Notes: generated by a model from the sequence alone, not told the origin. DNA of 64,000 bases from Actinomadura nitritigenes (GCF_017573545.1 NZ_JAGEOK010000006.1:248001-312000); one strand, 5' to 3'; counted from the stretch's first letter, positions 1-8,549 are shown. Numbers and translations: made by a program.

Positions 1-287
1 CCAAGGCCATCGGTGATCCCCGCGCCCAAGCCCTCTCCCTGGAAGGTCTGGCGGGTGCGGTGTCCCTGGCGGGCGATGCCGGACGGGCCCGGGACGCCGC
101 CGTCCTGCTCGGCGCGGCCGACACGGCACGCCGCAGCGTGAACACGCCGCTGCCGTCCGAGGAACGCTTCGACGTCGACCGGATCACCGAACGCGCAATG
201 GCCACGCTGAACGATGCCGCATTCGCCGACGCCTTCAGGGAAGGCGCCGCCCTGACCGCCGAACAGGCGGTCGCGCGCCACTCGTGA
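1..287 (+). CDS. C-terminal end of a large transcriptional regulator (partial)
   Basis: The reading frame is open from base 3 and ends at a TGA at 285-287, so only about 94 C-terminal residues are present. The stretch RDAAVLLGAADTARR followed by a tail with 'FADAFREGAALT' is what I associate with the helical TPR-like C-terminus of large actinobacterial regulators and ATP-binding proteins of the AfsR/LuxR type. That assignment is family knowledge applied to a fragment. The DNA-binding and ATPase regions lie outside the window. No downstream gene follows on this strand, so it is probably the last gene of its unit. Confidence 0.6.
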   Translation, partial: KAIGDPRAQALSLEGLAGAVSLAGDAGRARDAAVLLGAADTARRSVNTPLPSEERFDVDRITERAMATLNDAAFADAFREGAALTAEQAVARHS

Positions 288-375
288 CCGCGTGTGAACC
301 GGTTGCCCGCAAAGTGGACCTTCACCGGCCGGCGCCGTGCGCGGGAGTCGGTGACCGGCGGCCTGCTGGGCTGAG

Positions 376-591
376 TCACCCTGTAATCACCTGGTCCAGG
401 ATCCAGACGGGCCTGCCGTCCCCGCCCTGGCGGGAGCGGATGGCCTGGAACAGCAAGCCGGGACTGGTCACGCACACCACGTCGGTGCCGACGCCGGCCT
501 GCTCCAGCCGGTCGGCGGCGGTGAGCGCCTCGGGGACGAGGACGCCCATCGCCGCCAGGTGACCGCGGGACGAGGTGACCGCCGCAGCGGG
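376..591 (-). pseudogene. Fragment of a transketolase / pyruvate dehydrogenase E1 (AceE-like) C-terminal domain
   Basis: On the minus strand a stretch of about 70 residues reads GHLAAMGVLVPEALTAAD, then 'GVGTDVVCVTSPGLLFQA', then 'WILDQ', and stops. This pattern (a VGAxxPEALxAAxxL helix, a DVVCVTSP strand, an LLFxAxxxRQG helix) is typical of the C-terminal domain of AceE-like or transketolase-like E1 enzymes. The catalytic domains are missing upstream and roughly the last 100 residues are missing downstream. It is therefore a gene relic. It sits beside a tRNA-like fragment and other decayed genes, consistent with a scarred integration site. Confidence 0.5.
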
Positions 592-663
592 TAGGTCCCC
601 GCGACCACCTGCCGGCGGCGGCGTTCCCGAACTCCGCCTCGCGTTCTCGTCATGAGCGGCGTG

Positions 664-712
664 AACCCCAGGGAGTCGAACCCCCATGCCTCTGATCTGC
701 GCGTCTACCCGG
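664..712 (-). repeat. tRNA 3'-end-like fragment (possible old attachment site)
   Basis: Read on the minus strand this contains a T-arm-like segment (GGGGGTTCGACTCCC) preceded by CAGATCAGAGGCAT, but no complete cloverleaf can be drawn. A related sequence lies at 6896-6944 and shares both the T-arm-like core and the CTGA(T/C)CTGCGC block outside it. The pair flanks a region rich in recombinase and transposase relics. Interpreting it as an att-like scar is inference. Confidence 0.35.
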
Positions 713-867
713 CCGTCCAGCGATGCACATGCCAATGATCAACGATCTCGCACGTGAACGGGGCGGTGCCCGATCTCTCGGATACCGCCCCGCCTGAGCA
801 CCGATTCACTTGCGGCGTGTTGTTGTTATGAGCGGTCGCAACACCGCGCCGCAGGTCAACGAGAGGT

Positions 868-901
868 CGGCACGGGACCGCGCGATGGCGGTCCCGTGCC
901 G
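868..901 (-). terminator. Hairpin downstream of phoX
   Basis: A perfect 14-bp stem (CGGCACGGGACCGC, 868-881, pairing with 888-901) with a 6-nt loop lies 20 bases beyond the phoX stop codon. There is no T-tract, as is common for high-GC actinomycete terminators. Confidence 0.6.
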
Positions 902-921
902 GGCCGGGGAATCGGGTGAGG

Positions 922-2547
922 TCAGCCCTCGGTGATCTCCCAGGTGGTGTTGTCGCCGTGCTGCTGCGTCCAGAAGATCCGCCAGCCGCCGCGGAACGGC
1001 GTCGGCGGCTTCACGCCGAGCAGGCCGGCCACCGTGGGGTCGCCGTCCGAGGTGTGGATCCCGGTGATCTCGTTGTCGCCGTCGTTCTGGAACCCGTTGC
1101 CGGCCGCCGACCACGCGGAGTCGACGGTCGCGGACGGGTCGCGGCCCTCGGCCAGGAAGCGCGCGGGCTGCGCGCCCTTGCCGTAGTCGGTGTTGACGTC
1201 GAGCAGGTACGCCGAGTCCAGCAGGCCGCGCTGCGTGTGCAGCGCGTCGCCCGCGTCCTCCGTGACGGCCACGTGGTTCCGGTCGATGAACGAGATGTTG
1301 TCCAGACCGGTGTGGGCCTTGTCGCCGTTGAAGAGGATGGTCAGCTTGCCCTTGTCGCCGGAGGGGGCGTCCTGGGTCAGCCTGAACACCCCGCCCCAAC
1401 CGCCGTACGCGCCGTTGGCCTTGCTGTCGGCGTTGGTGTCGCCGGTCTCGGTGAAGAAGAACTCCCGGAAGCCGGCTCCCGGCCGGAAGACGCCGTTCTC
1501 CGGGCGCTTGAACGGCGTGGCCTTCGCCGCCTTGGCCGCCGCGTTCGCGTCGAACGGGGCGGACGAGGCGTCACCCTGGTGGACGGTCACCCAGCGGGTG
1601 TCGAAGACCGTCCCGTAGGTGTGCATGTCCTTGGTGTCGTCGGTGAAGACGCCGCCGGTGGGGTGCGCCGCGTCGATCCCGGTGAAGGTGATCGGCTGCC
1701 CCGTCCGCCGGGAGACCACCTGAAGGGCCTGCAGCGTGTCGCCCTTGGAGAGGTCGGCCTTGTCCCTCGGCACGAACCGGTAGACGAAGCTGTTCGGCAG
1801 CTTGGCGCCGGTCCCCGACGGGGTGGCGCCGCCCGCGTCCTCGACGATCCACAGGTTCCCGGCGGAGTCGGTCTGGATCCCCTCGTACCCGCCCCGGCCG
1901 AGGACGTTGGAGATGTCCTGGACCTTGGCGCCGATGTCGGTGCCGCCCTGCCAGACCCCGCCGTCCGCGCCCTCCTCGGAGGTGAACAGCAACTTCTTGG
2001 CGAACGGGTCCCAGGTCGAGCCGTCGAAGGCGGGCAGCGGACGCCCGTCCACGGTCTTGGTGGCCAGCAGCGTGACGCGGTGCGCCGCGTCGGCGTCCAG
2101 GTTGACGCGGGTGATGTAGCCGGGCGTGCCGTGCTCGTGCCCCTGGAACAGGAAACGGTTGCCGTAGTTGTAGCCCGCGTCGGCGCCGTGGAGGCCGCGC
2201 AGCCGCAGGTAGGTGTTCTTGTCCGGCTCGCTCTTGGTCGCCTCCACGTTGTGGCCCGGCGACTGCACGGCTCCCGGCTGCGGCAGCATCGGGCCGTCCG
2301 CGTGGTAGCCGTAGTACTGCACGTCGCCGTCCGGGTTCTCGATCCGCATCGAGCCCTGGGCGACGGGGTGCTCGGCGAGCCCGTCGGCGAGCCCGTTCGG
2401 CGCCGAGACGCCCGCCGTCTTCGGGACCGCGGGCACCGAACCCCACCGGACGCCCGGTCCCGCGGCGGTCGCGGACACCGCGCCCAGCGCCAGCACGGCG
2501 CCGGCCGAGAACCCGGCCGCGACGACCCGCCTCGTAACGTGTTTCAT
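922..2547 (-). CDS. PhoX/DUF839-family secreted phosphatase
   Basis: The 541-residue product starts at ATG 2547 behind a strong GGAGGAACG ribosome binding site. The N-terminus MKHVTRRVVAAGF followed by a hydrophobic stretch and 'ATAAG' is an export signal; the twin arginine fits Tat export, which PhoX enzymes use. The body matches the PhoX beta-propeller pattern: repeated blade motifs, 'FQGHEHGTPGY', 'DGSTWDPFAKKLLFTSEEG', 'YEGIQTDSAGNLWIVED', 'EFFFTETGD' and 'HVAVTEDAGD', rich in acidic residues of the kind that bind calcium and iron in this family. Expected activity is extracellular phosphomonoester hydrolysis for phosphate scavenging, but some actinobacterial homologues are uncharacterised. 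It is monocistronic, between relic genes and followed by a hairpin terminator. No PHO box was identified. Confidence 0.85.
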   Translation of the reverse strand: MKHVTRRVVAAGFSAGAVLALGAVSATAAGPGVRWGSVPAVPKTAGVSAPNGLADGLAEHPVAQGSMRIENPDGDVQYYGYHADGPMLPQPGAVQSPGHNVEATKSEPDKNTYLRLRGLHGADAGYNYGNRFLFQGHEHGTPGYITRVNLDADAAHRVTLLATKTVDGRPLPAFDGSTWDPFAKKLLFTSEEGADGGVWQGGTDIGAKVQDISNVLGRGGYEGIQTDSAGNLWIVEDAGGATPSGTGAKLPNSFVYRFVPRDKADLSKGDTLQALQVVSRRTGQPITFTGIDAAHPTGGVFTDDTKDMHTYGTVFDTRWVTVHQGDASSAPFDANAAAKAAKATPFKRPENGVFRPGAGFREFFFTETGDTNADSKANGAYGGWGGVFRLTQDAPSGDKGKLTILFNGDKAHTGLDNISFIDRNHVAVTEDAGDALHTQRGLLDSAYLLDVNTDYGKGAQPARFLAEGRDPSATVDSAWSAAGNGFQNDGDNEITGIHTSDGDPTVAGLLGVKPPTPFRGGWRIFWTQQHGDNTTWEITEG

Positions 2548-2689
2548 CGTTCCTCCATTCGCCCCCCGAGAAGGGGGCGGCCGGATTCAATCCACCGCCC
2601 GCGTCGCCCGCATGGCCGCCGAATGTCTTTTCGATGAAGCCGTCCATAGCTTCTGACCTGCGCGGGGACGGCGCGTGCCGCGGTTTCCC

Positions 2690-3262
2690 CGCGAAGATCA
2701 TCAACTCGCCGAGCGTGACGAGCGGCCACGGTGGGTTACGCGGTGGCCCCGGTCGAGCCGCTCGGACGAGGAGCGCTCGTGCGAATACCAGGCGATCTCC
2801 CGGAACCGCGTGGCCGTCTCCCCGGACGTCCCGCGTCCACCGCCCCGGCGAGCGCATGGACGTCGCCGGCCCGAGGGGACGGCCGTCGGCGGCCTTCAAG
2901 CACGCAGCGGAAACGGTCACCCGTCAGCGCGTCGTACAGGACGAGGACGGAGAAGCTCGGGTCGCCCTGCATGCCCACGGTCGAATTGAGCCGGACCGCC
3001 GCGGGCGCCGCCAGGTCGCACTGCCGCAGCCCGACTCGATCCTCGACGTTGAGCACCGTCCCCTGAAGCCAGGCCGTCTGCGCGAGTCCGTCACGCCACC
3101 GCCCCAGCGCGTAGACAAGCAGGGCGCCCAAGACGAGCCAGACGAAGACGACCTGCCGCTGCAGGGCGATCGTCCCAAAATGGAGGCCATCACCAGACCC
3201 GCTGCGATGACGGCGATGCCGAAGTCGTTGAATCCCCTGCCGAAGCCGGTTCCGTCGCCCCC
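2690..3262 (-). pseudogene. Frameshifted small membrane protein, unrecognised
   Basis: Coding-like sequence on the minus strand moves between frames. One frame gives 'GFNDFGIAVIAAGLVMASILG' (about 3259-3170). A second continues with 'LQRQVVFVWLVLGALLVYALG' and then 'GLRQCDLAAPAAVRLNSTVG' and 'SFSVLVLYDALTGDRFRCVLE' (about 3165-2910). A third follows with 'AADGRPLGPATSMRS'. The first two pieces together make two adjacent hydrophobic helices, so this looks like one gene for a two-helix membrane protein with a soluble tail, broken by at least two shifts. I do not recognise the family. Part of it could instead be a short intact gene beginning at ATG 3131. Confidence 0.35.
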
Positions 3263-3473
3263 GGACGGAACCAGGGCGTCATTGACAGCCACCTCGCGCG
3301 TCAAGGGCAAGGTCGTCGTGAGCTCGCCGCAGTACTCCCGCGGCGGGCGGACCTTCTCCGCACGCGGCGAGATCGCCGCGGGTGACGGCCTGGCCCACGA
3401 GAAGGCCGGGTGGAAAGGTGGCGCGGTCCCACTCGGACTCGAACTCTCGGGAGCCACTTCCGGGTGCCGCGGT

Positions 3474-4560
3474 GCCGGAGGTCGGCGGTCCGATCCGCGT
3501 CCGGTCGGCCATGGCCGCCATCACCGCGACCGAGGGCCGCTACCTGGGCGGGCGCCCGCCTTACGGGTATGAGCTGGTGGATGCCGGTCCGCACCCCAAC
3601 CCGGCCAAGGCGGCGGAGGGCAAGCGCCTGCGGCGGCTGGTCCCTCATCCGGCGTACTCGCTGGTGGTGAAGTGGATCTTCGCGCAGTTCATCGCCGGGC
3701 GCGGGCTGTTCGACATCGCCGAGGAACTCACCCGCGAAGGCGTTCCCAGCCCCTCGGCCGCCGACCCGGACCGCAACTCGCATCGCGTTCAGGTCGCCTG
3801 GTCGAAGTCAGCGGTGCGGGTCATCATCACCAACCCGCGCTACACCGGCCGCCAGGTGTGGAACAAGCGCGCAAAGACGAGGTCCTGCTCGACGTCGACG
3901 TCGACGACGTCGCCCTCGGCCACACCACCAAGCTGCGCTGGGCCCTGCTACCCACAAGCCGCATCGCACCCGGCGCCCGTACGCATTCCGGGGGCGCCTG
4001 TACTGCGGATACTGCGAACGAAGGATGCAGGGCAACTGGAACAACGACCAGGCGTACTACCGGTGCCGGTTCCCGGCCGAGGACGCGCTCGCCAACAAGA
4101 TCGTCCACCCCAAGGTCGTCTACCTGCGCGAAGCAGAGATCATCGAGGACATCGACGCCTGGCTTGCGACCGCGTTCTCACCCGCCCGGATCCAGGCCAC
4201 CATCGCGGCGATGACCGAGCAGGCCTCCGCCACGGAGAACCCGGCCGAGACCCGGCTCCGCAAACAGCTCGCCGCCTGTGACCAGCGTCTCACCCAGTAC
4301 CGGGCGGCGCTGAACGCCGGTGCCGACGCCGTCCACGTCGCCAAGTGGATCAACGAGACCGAACAGGAACGACAGCGGGTGGAAGGCGAGCTCCGTGCCG
4401 TGCCCACCGACCAGGTGGATCTCTACAGCAAGCTCGGGCTCACGATGACGTACTACCCCGAGAAAAACTTGTGGAAGCCAGGGTGGCCCCGGCTTCCACA
4501 TGTGCAGATGATTTGTGTCCGAGGGGCGGTCACGACCAATTTCACATGCCCGCCGCCACC
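3474..4560 (+). pseudogene. Large serine recombinase (integrase), truncated and frameshifted
   Basis: Three frames together give the C-terminal two thirds of a large serine recombinase. The first (3510-3880) has 'YLGGRPPYGYELVDAGPHPN', 'IFAQFIAGRGLFDIAEELT' and 'NPRYTGRQVWNK', the usual recombinase domain. The second (about 3870-3950) has 'KDEVLLDVDVDDVALGHTTK'. The third (about 3975-4500) has the zinc ribbon 'LYCGYCERRMQG...YYRC' and a coiled-coil tail. Two frameshifts (near 3880 and 3950-3970) break the gene. The N-terminal resolvase domain with the catalytic serine cannot be found upstream. It cannot make an active integrase and marks a dead phage or integrative element. Confidence 0.8.
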
Positions 4561-4627
4561 CCCATCGGCGACATCTACCGCGTCACGGTGCGGGCTTAGC
4601 GAACCTCATCAGCCCCTCGTGGTGGGT

Positions 4628-4663
4628 GCTCCTTGTAGGCGGCATGTGCCGCGTACAAGGAGC
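4628..4663. repeat. Long imperfect hairpin between recombinase and transposase relics
   Basis: Two 17-nt arms (GCTCCTTGTA then GGCGGCA, pairing with TGCCGCG then TACAAGGAGC) form a hairpin with one internal mismatch and a 2-nt loop. It could be an element end or a terminator. Confidence 0.5.
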
Positions 4664-4699
4664 GACGCGATCAAGCAGCAGTGCGCGAAACCGTGGACG

Positions 4700-4900
4700 C
4701 GACCCGAGGTGAAAGAACCCCGCGCTGATCTCGGTGAACGTCTCGTCCTTGCGCAGATAGGCCAGGACCGGCAGCGCCTGCTGCCCGGGGTTGAGCAGCC
4801 GCCACCTCGACCCGATGACTTTGCGCCGGCGGCGGACCAGCCCGGCGACGTCGTTCAGCGTTGAACGCGACAAATCCAGAGCGGCACGATAGATCAGCAC
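4700..4900 (-). pseudogene. Transposase N-terminal fragment (IS5/HARBI1-like)
   Basis: From ATG 4900 the minus strand encodes 'MLIYRAALDLSRSTLNDVAG' then 'RRRRKVIGSRWRLLNPGQQA' then 'LPVLAYLRKDETFTEISAGF'. This is the conserved N-terminal helical domain of a group of actinobacterial DDE transposases. After that the sequence loses similarity; the DDE catalytic domain is absent. Only about 65 residues of the original roughly 260 remain. An inverted repeat immediately outside its start (4899-4970) could be the end of the element. Confidence 0.65.
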
Positions 4901-4968
4901 GCAGAGACCTCTGGTTCAGGCGACGAGATTGTGTTGATCAACCCGTCTACCAGGGGTCTCTCTGCGTC
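4899..4968. repeat. Inverted repeat next to transposase relic
   Basis: GCAGAGACCTCTGGT near 4902-4916 is matched in inverted orientation by ACCAGGGGTCTCTCTGC near 4950-4966, with a few mismatches. The position, just outside the transposase start, suggests the terminal repeats of an insertion sequence or of a deletion derivative. Confidence 0.4.
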
Positions 4969-5139
4969 AGGGCCCCAGCCACCGCATCACCATGATGCTG
5001 TGACCGGCGGCCCGCCACCGCAGGATGAAAAAGGGTCAATGTCCCACTCCGACGCCTCGCAGCGAATCGGATTCCCTCGCGCCTGGCACGTGCCCGCTCC
5101 GAACGGCGCCACCATCAGGCCGTCGACGCACACAATCCC

Positions 5140-5215
5140 TTGACCTGCGAAAGTGGATCACGCAATTTAAGTGCCATATATATACATATTTACCTTGTCA
5201 TAACGTTTTGTCCGA
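5140..5215 (+). promoter_or_regulatory. AT-rich upstream region of the beta-propeller gene
   Basis: The segment at 5160-5215 is strikingly A+T-rich for this genome (TTTAAGTGCCATATATATAC, then CATATTTACC). TTGACC at 5140-5145 could be a -35 element, with AATTTA about 18 bases downstream as a poor -10. Exact promoter elements are uncertain. Confidence 0.4.
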
Positions 5216-5312
5216 TCGGGTCTCCCTTGAGCGGGCGGGAGGATGTTTGGGGTGAGGCTGCCGTGGTACCGCGATCTTGATCGCACCAGATCTGACGGAG
5301 TAAAGGAGCTTT

Positions 5313-6461
5313 ATGCGGCAAAAAAGGGTAATTGCGCTGGTCTTCGCGGCTGCCACGATGCTGGCCGCCACTGGACAGGCCACTGCGGACGGGAGAAGCC
5401 ATCACTGGGACATCGACCACGCGCGCGCGGTCTTCGTCCAGACGAACAAGCCCAAGTCCGCCGGTGGCAACACGATCCGGGTGTTCAAGCGGGCCGACAA
5501 CGGGAGGCTCAAGGCGGCCGGGGAGTTCAAGACCGGCGGGAACGGCGGTGCCGTTGCCGGCGCGCCTACCGATGCCTTGGCGTCCCAAGGCTCGCTCGTC
5601 TACGACGGCAGGCTGCTGTTCGCCGTGAACGCAGGCAGCAACACCATCACCCTCTTCCGCGTCCGCGGGACCGAACTCGAGCGGCTCCAGGTGATCCGAT
5701 CGGGCGGTCTGCTGCCGGTCGGCATCGCGGTACACCACGGCCTGGTCTACGTGCTCAACGCCGGCGGCGACGGTGCCGTACAGGGATTCCGCCTCGGACA
5801 CGACCGGCTGCACCGGATCGCAGGAGCCCACCGCTCGCTGGACCTCGGAAATCCCGAGCGGCCGAACTTCCTGCGGTCCCCGGCCCAGGTGGGAGTCGAC
5901 CCGCACGGCCGGTTCGTGCTGGTCACCACCAAGACCAACGACACCGTCCTGGCCTTCCGGGTCGGCCATGGCGGCCGACTGGCGAGAAGGCCGGTCAGCA
6001 CTGCGGACTCCAACGGGCCGTTTGCGTTCACCTTCGACACGCGGCGCACGCTGCTCCTCGTCGGGGCCGTGACCAACACCCTGACCCGCCACCGACTTGA
6101 CCGCGGCGGCTCGCTCCGCCAGATCGGCGCGCCGGTGCCGAACGGGCAGCAGGCCTCGTGCTGGATCCAGCGCGTGGGGAACTTCTATTACGTCGCCAAC
6201 ACCGCCAGCTCCACGGTCAGCTCCTACCGGGTCAAAAACGGAAAGCCCGTCCTGCTCAACGGGACGGCCGCGACCATCCCTGGCGGCGGAACGATCGACA
6301 TGACCGCGAGCGGTCGATTCCTCTACGTGCAGAACGCGACCGCGGGCAACGTGCAGGGCTACGCCGTGAATGGCGACGGATCCCTGAGGCTGGTCACCAC
6401 GGCCACCGGCCTGCCGCGATTCGCCAACGGCATCGGAATGGAGGGAATCGCGGCATCCTGA
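5313..6461 (+). CDS. Secreted lactonase-like / YncE-type seven-bladed beta-propeller
   Basis: The 382-residue product begins at ATG 5313, six bases after a clear AAAGGAG. The N-terminus MRQKRVIALVFAAATMLAAT ending in 'QATADG' is a signal peptide. Repeated blades follow: 'LLFAVNAGSNTITLFRV', 'LVYVLNAGGDGAVQGFRL', 'FVLVTTKTNDTVLAFRVG', 'FYYVANTASSTVSSYRV' and 'FLYVQNATAGNVQGYAVNGD'. This matches the lactonase (6-phosphogluconolactonase-like) / YVTN propeller family. A lactonase reaction is not supported by any visible catalytic residue; many secreted members have no known substrate. It stands alone between relics and the tRNA-Leu, behind an AT-rich upstream region, so it may have arrived with the mobile DNA. 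Confidence 0.8.
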   Translation: MRQKRVIALVFAAATMLAATGQATADGRSHHWDIDHARAVFVQTNKPKSAGGNTIRVFKRADNGRLKAAGEFKTGGNGGAVAGAPTDALASQGSLVYDGRLLFAVNAGSNTITLFRVRGTELERLQVIRSGGLLPVGIAVHHGLVYVLNAGGDGAVQGFRLGHDRLHRIAGAHRSLDLGNPERPNFLRSPAQVGVDPHGRFVLVTTKTNDTVLAFRVGHGGRLARRPVSTADSNGPFAFTFDTRRTLLLVGAVTNTLTRHRLDRGGSLRQIGAPVPNGQQASCWIQRVGNFYYVANTASSTVSSYRVKNGKPVLLNGTAATIPGGGTIDMTASGRFLYVQNATAGNVQGYAVNGDGSLRLVTTATGLPRFANGIGMEGIAAS

Positions 6462-6895
6462 CGCCGCCTCGGCCGGTCCCGGCCGCATCGACCGGGACCG
6501 GGCCGGGCGGCCTGCGCCGTTGCTCTGCCTGCGGCGCCGACGGCGGGGCCATCTCCCTGCGGCTCGCTCTCCCGGCCCTGGCCGGCGAGGTCGACTCCGC
6601 CGCCACCGCCTCCAATGTCGCTCACTCGTGCTGATTCGGATACCGGCGGCTCTGCGCATGCGGTCGACGCTGGACCGAGCGGTGATCGGTGTCTCCGCCG
6701 CCACCGTCCGCGCCGCCCAGCAGAGCTTCGCTGACTGACGCGAGGCGGTGCCGAGGCTCTGCTGCTGTGTCTGGCTCGGAAAGGCTCACATCAGGGGGAG
6801 GCGCCATGGTCATTGCGCCCGCCATGCCGGCGCGCCTTGTCTCCACCTGCCTGGAGTGGCATTGCGGTGGCGGAGCGGTTCGGTGGCATCGCAAT
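6462..6895. other. Stretch with no convincing gene
   Basis: Short open frames exist on both strands but none has a ribosome binding site, family resemblance or a credible hydrophobicity pattern. It is probably intergenic or decayed sequence. Confidence 0.5.
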
Positions 6896-6944
6896 CGAGC
6901 GAACCCGGGGACCTGAACCCCCATGGCGCTGACCTGCGCCTTCA
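6896..6944 (-). repeat. tRNA 3'-end-like fragment, partner of the copy at 664-712
   Basis: On the minus strand GGCGCAGGTCAGCGCCAT is followed by GGGGGTTCAGGTCCCC, a T-arm-like hairpin. No full tRNA can be folded. It resembles both the fragment at 664-712 and the T-arm end of the intact tRNA-Leu about 80 bases away. Confidence 0.35.
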
Positions 6945-6983
6945 TCGCTCACCGGATCCAGCCCCATGTCACGAACAAGCAAA

Positions 6984-7008
6984 AGCGCCAGGTCAGAGAC
7001 CTGGCGCT
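6984..7008 (-). terminator. Intrinsic terminator of tRNA-Leu
   Basis: A perfect 11-bp stem (AGCGCCAGGTC / GACCTGGCGCT) with a 3-nt loop is followed on the minus strand by TTTT. It lies 11 bases past the tRNA 3' end. Confidence 0.8.
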
Positions 7009-7019
7009 TCACCATGTGC

Positions 7020-7108
7020 TGGTGTCCGAGGGGGGACTTGAACCCCCATGCCCCGTGAAGGGCACTAGCACCTCAAGCTAGCGCGTCTGCCTATTCCGCC
7101 ACCCGGAC
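7020..7108 (-). tRNA. tRNA-Leu (anticodon GAG)
   Basis: The minus strand folds as a class II tRNA. The 7-bp acceptor stem GTCCGGG pairs with CTCGGAC; the anticodon stem CTAGC/GCTAG encloses TTGAGGT, giving anticodon GAG (CUC codons). A long variable arm (GTGCCC...GGGGCAT) and a T-arm GGGGGTTCAAGTCCCCC follow, with discriminator A and an encoded CCA at 7022-7020. The 89-nt length is right for leucine. Intrinsic terminator downstream. Its 3' end resembles two degenerate fragments upstream, so it may have served as an integration target. Confidence 0.95.
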
Positions 7109-7230
7109 CGGTCGCAGGCCGCAGCGTGCTGCGGCGGGCTTCACCATACCAAAGGAGCCGAGTCGCGGCGAAGTCGATCGAGCGGGCACGATGGTGGGGT
7201 ACGAGGACGGCTAGCGCGAAGGTGATCACT

Positions 7231-8541
7231 GTGACCCACCAGCCGACCGCTGAGGACGAGGTCGTCGGACTCTGCCAGGAGCTGATCCGGATCGACACCA
7301 GCAATCCGGGGGACCATTCGGGGCCCGGCGAGCGGGTCGCGGCGGAGTACGTCGCGGAGAAGCTCGCGGAGGTGGGGCTGGAGGCGAAAATCCTCGAGTC
7401 GCACCCGGGCAGGGCGAGTGTCGTCGCGCGGATCGAGGGGGAGGATCCGGAGCGCGACGCCCTCCTGCTGCACGGGCACCTCGACGTGGTGCCGGCGCGG
7501 AGGGAGGACTGGACGCGGGACCCGTTCGGCGGGGAGATCGCGGACGGCTGCGTCTGGGGCCGCGGGGCCGTGGACATGAAGGACATGGACGCGATGATCC
7601 TCGCGGTCGCGCGGCAGCGGCTCCGGGAGGGGCGCAGGCCGCCGAGGGACGTGGTGCTGGCCTTCCTGGCGGACGAGGAGGCCGGCGGGAAGTGGGGCGC
7701 GCAGTGGCTCGTCGAGGAGCACCCGGACCTGTTCGAGGGGTGCACCGAGGCCGTCGGTGAGGTCGGCGGGTTCAGCCTGACCGTGCCGGGCGACAAGCGG
7801 ATGTACCTGATCGAGACGGCGGAGAAGGGCATCGCGTGGATGAACCTGACCGCCCGGGGGACGGCCGGGCACGGGTCGATGGTGCATCCGGACAACGCCG
7901 TGACGGCGCTGGCGGCGGCCGTGGCGCGGCTCGGCGAGCACGAGTTCCCGGTGCGGCTCACGAAGACGGTGCGGGCGTTCCTGGAGCGGGCGTGCATGGC
8001 GTACGGGGTCGAGTTCGATCCGGAGCGCCCGGAGGAGGCGCTGGAGAAGATCGGCCCGCTGGCCCGGATGATCGGGGCGACGCTGCGGCACACGCTGAAT
8101 CCGACCCGGCTGGACGCGGGGTACAAGACGAATGTGATTCCGCAGAGCGCGACGGCTCAGGTGGACGGGCGTTTCCTGCCGGGGTTCGAGGACGATTTCT
8201 TCGCGACGGTGGACGAACTTCTCGGGCCGGGCGTCGAGCGCGATTTCGTGCATCACGACCACGCGGTGGAGACCGAGTACGAGGGGGCGCTGGTCGCGGC
8301 GATGGAGGCGGCGCTGACCTCGGAGGACCCGGGGGCCCTGCCGGTGCCGTACTGCCTGAGCGGCGGGACGGACGCCAAGTCGTTCGCGCGGCTGGGGATG
8401 CGGTGTTTCGGTTTCGCGCCGCTGAAATTGCCCCCAGAGTTGGACTTTTCCGGAATGTTCCATGGCATCGACGAGCGCGTTCCGGTGGACGGCCTGCGCT
8501 TCGGCGTCCGGGTTCTCGACCAATTCCTCGACCGGTCTTGA
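7231..8541 (+). CDS. M20 family metallopeptidase / deacylase
   Basis: The preferred start is GTG 7231, preceded by GAAGGTGAT, giving 436 residues. M20 metal-site motifs appear in order: HGHLD (81-85, His83), GRGAVDMKD with bridging Asp115, and ADEEAGG with Glu149/Glu150. They are followed by the 'GTAGHGS' dimerisation-domain motif, 'LSGGTDAKSF' and a late metal-binding 'FHGIDERV'. Family members are co-catalytic zinc hydrolases such as dipeptidases, succinyl-diaminopimelate desuccinylase or carboxypeptidase G2. The closest general pattern is the M20/M25/M40 dipeptidase-like group; the substrate cannot be read from sequence. No signal peptide, so cytoplasmic. Confidence 0.85.
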   Translation: MTHQPTAEDEVVGLCQELIRIDTSNPGDHSGPGERVAAEYVAEKLAEVGLEAKILESHPGRASVVARIEGEDPERDALLLHGHLDVVPARREDWTRDPFGGEIADGCVWGRGAVDMKDMDAMILAVARQRLREGRRPPRDVVLAFLADEEAGGKWGAQWLVEEHPDLFEGCTEAVGEVGGFSLTVPGDKRMYLIETAEKGIAWMNLTARGTAGHGSMVHPDNAVTALAAAVARLGEHEFPVRLTKTVRAFLERACMAYGVEFDPERPEEALEKIGPLARMIGATLRHTLNPTRLDAGYKTNVIPQSATAQVDGRFLPGFEDDFFATVDELLGPGVERDFVHHDHAVETEYEGALVAAMEAALTSEDPGALPVPYCLSGGTDAKSFARLGMRCFGFAPLKLPPELDFSGMFHGIDERVPVDGLRFGVRVLDQFLDRS

Positions 8542-8549
8542 AATTCCCG

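Noticed and set aside
660..735. Functional tRNA gene
   Set aside because: Only a T-arm-like 3' part is present; acceptor, D and anticodon stems do not form.
916..2637. Long plus-strand open frame opposite phoX
   Set aside because: It is Arg/Val/Gly-rich mirror coding of the PhoX gene, with no family resemblance and no ribosome binding site.
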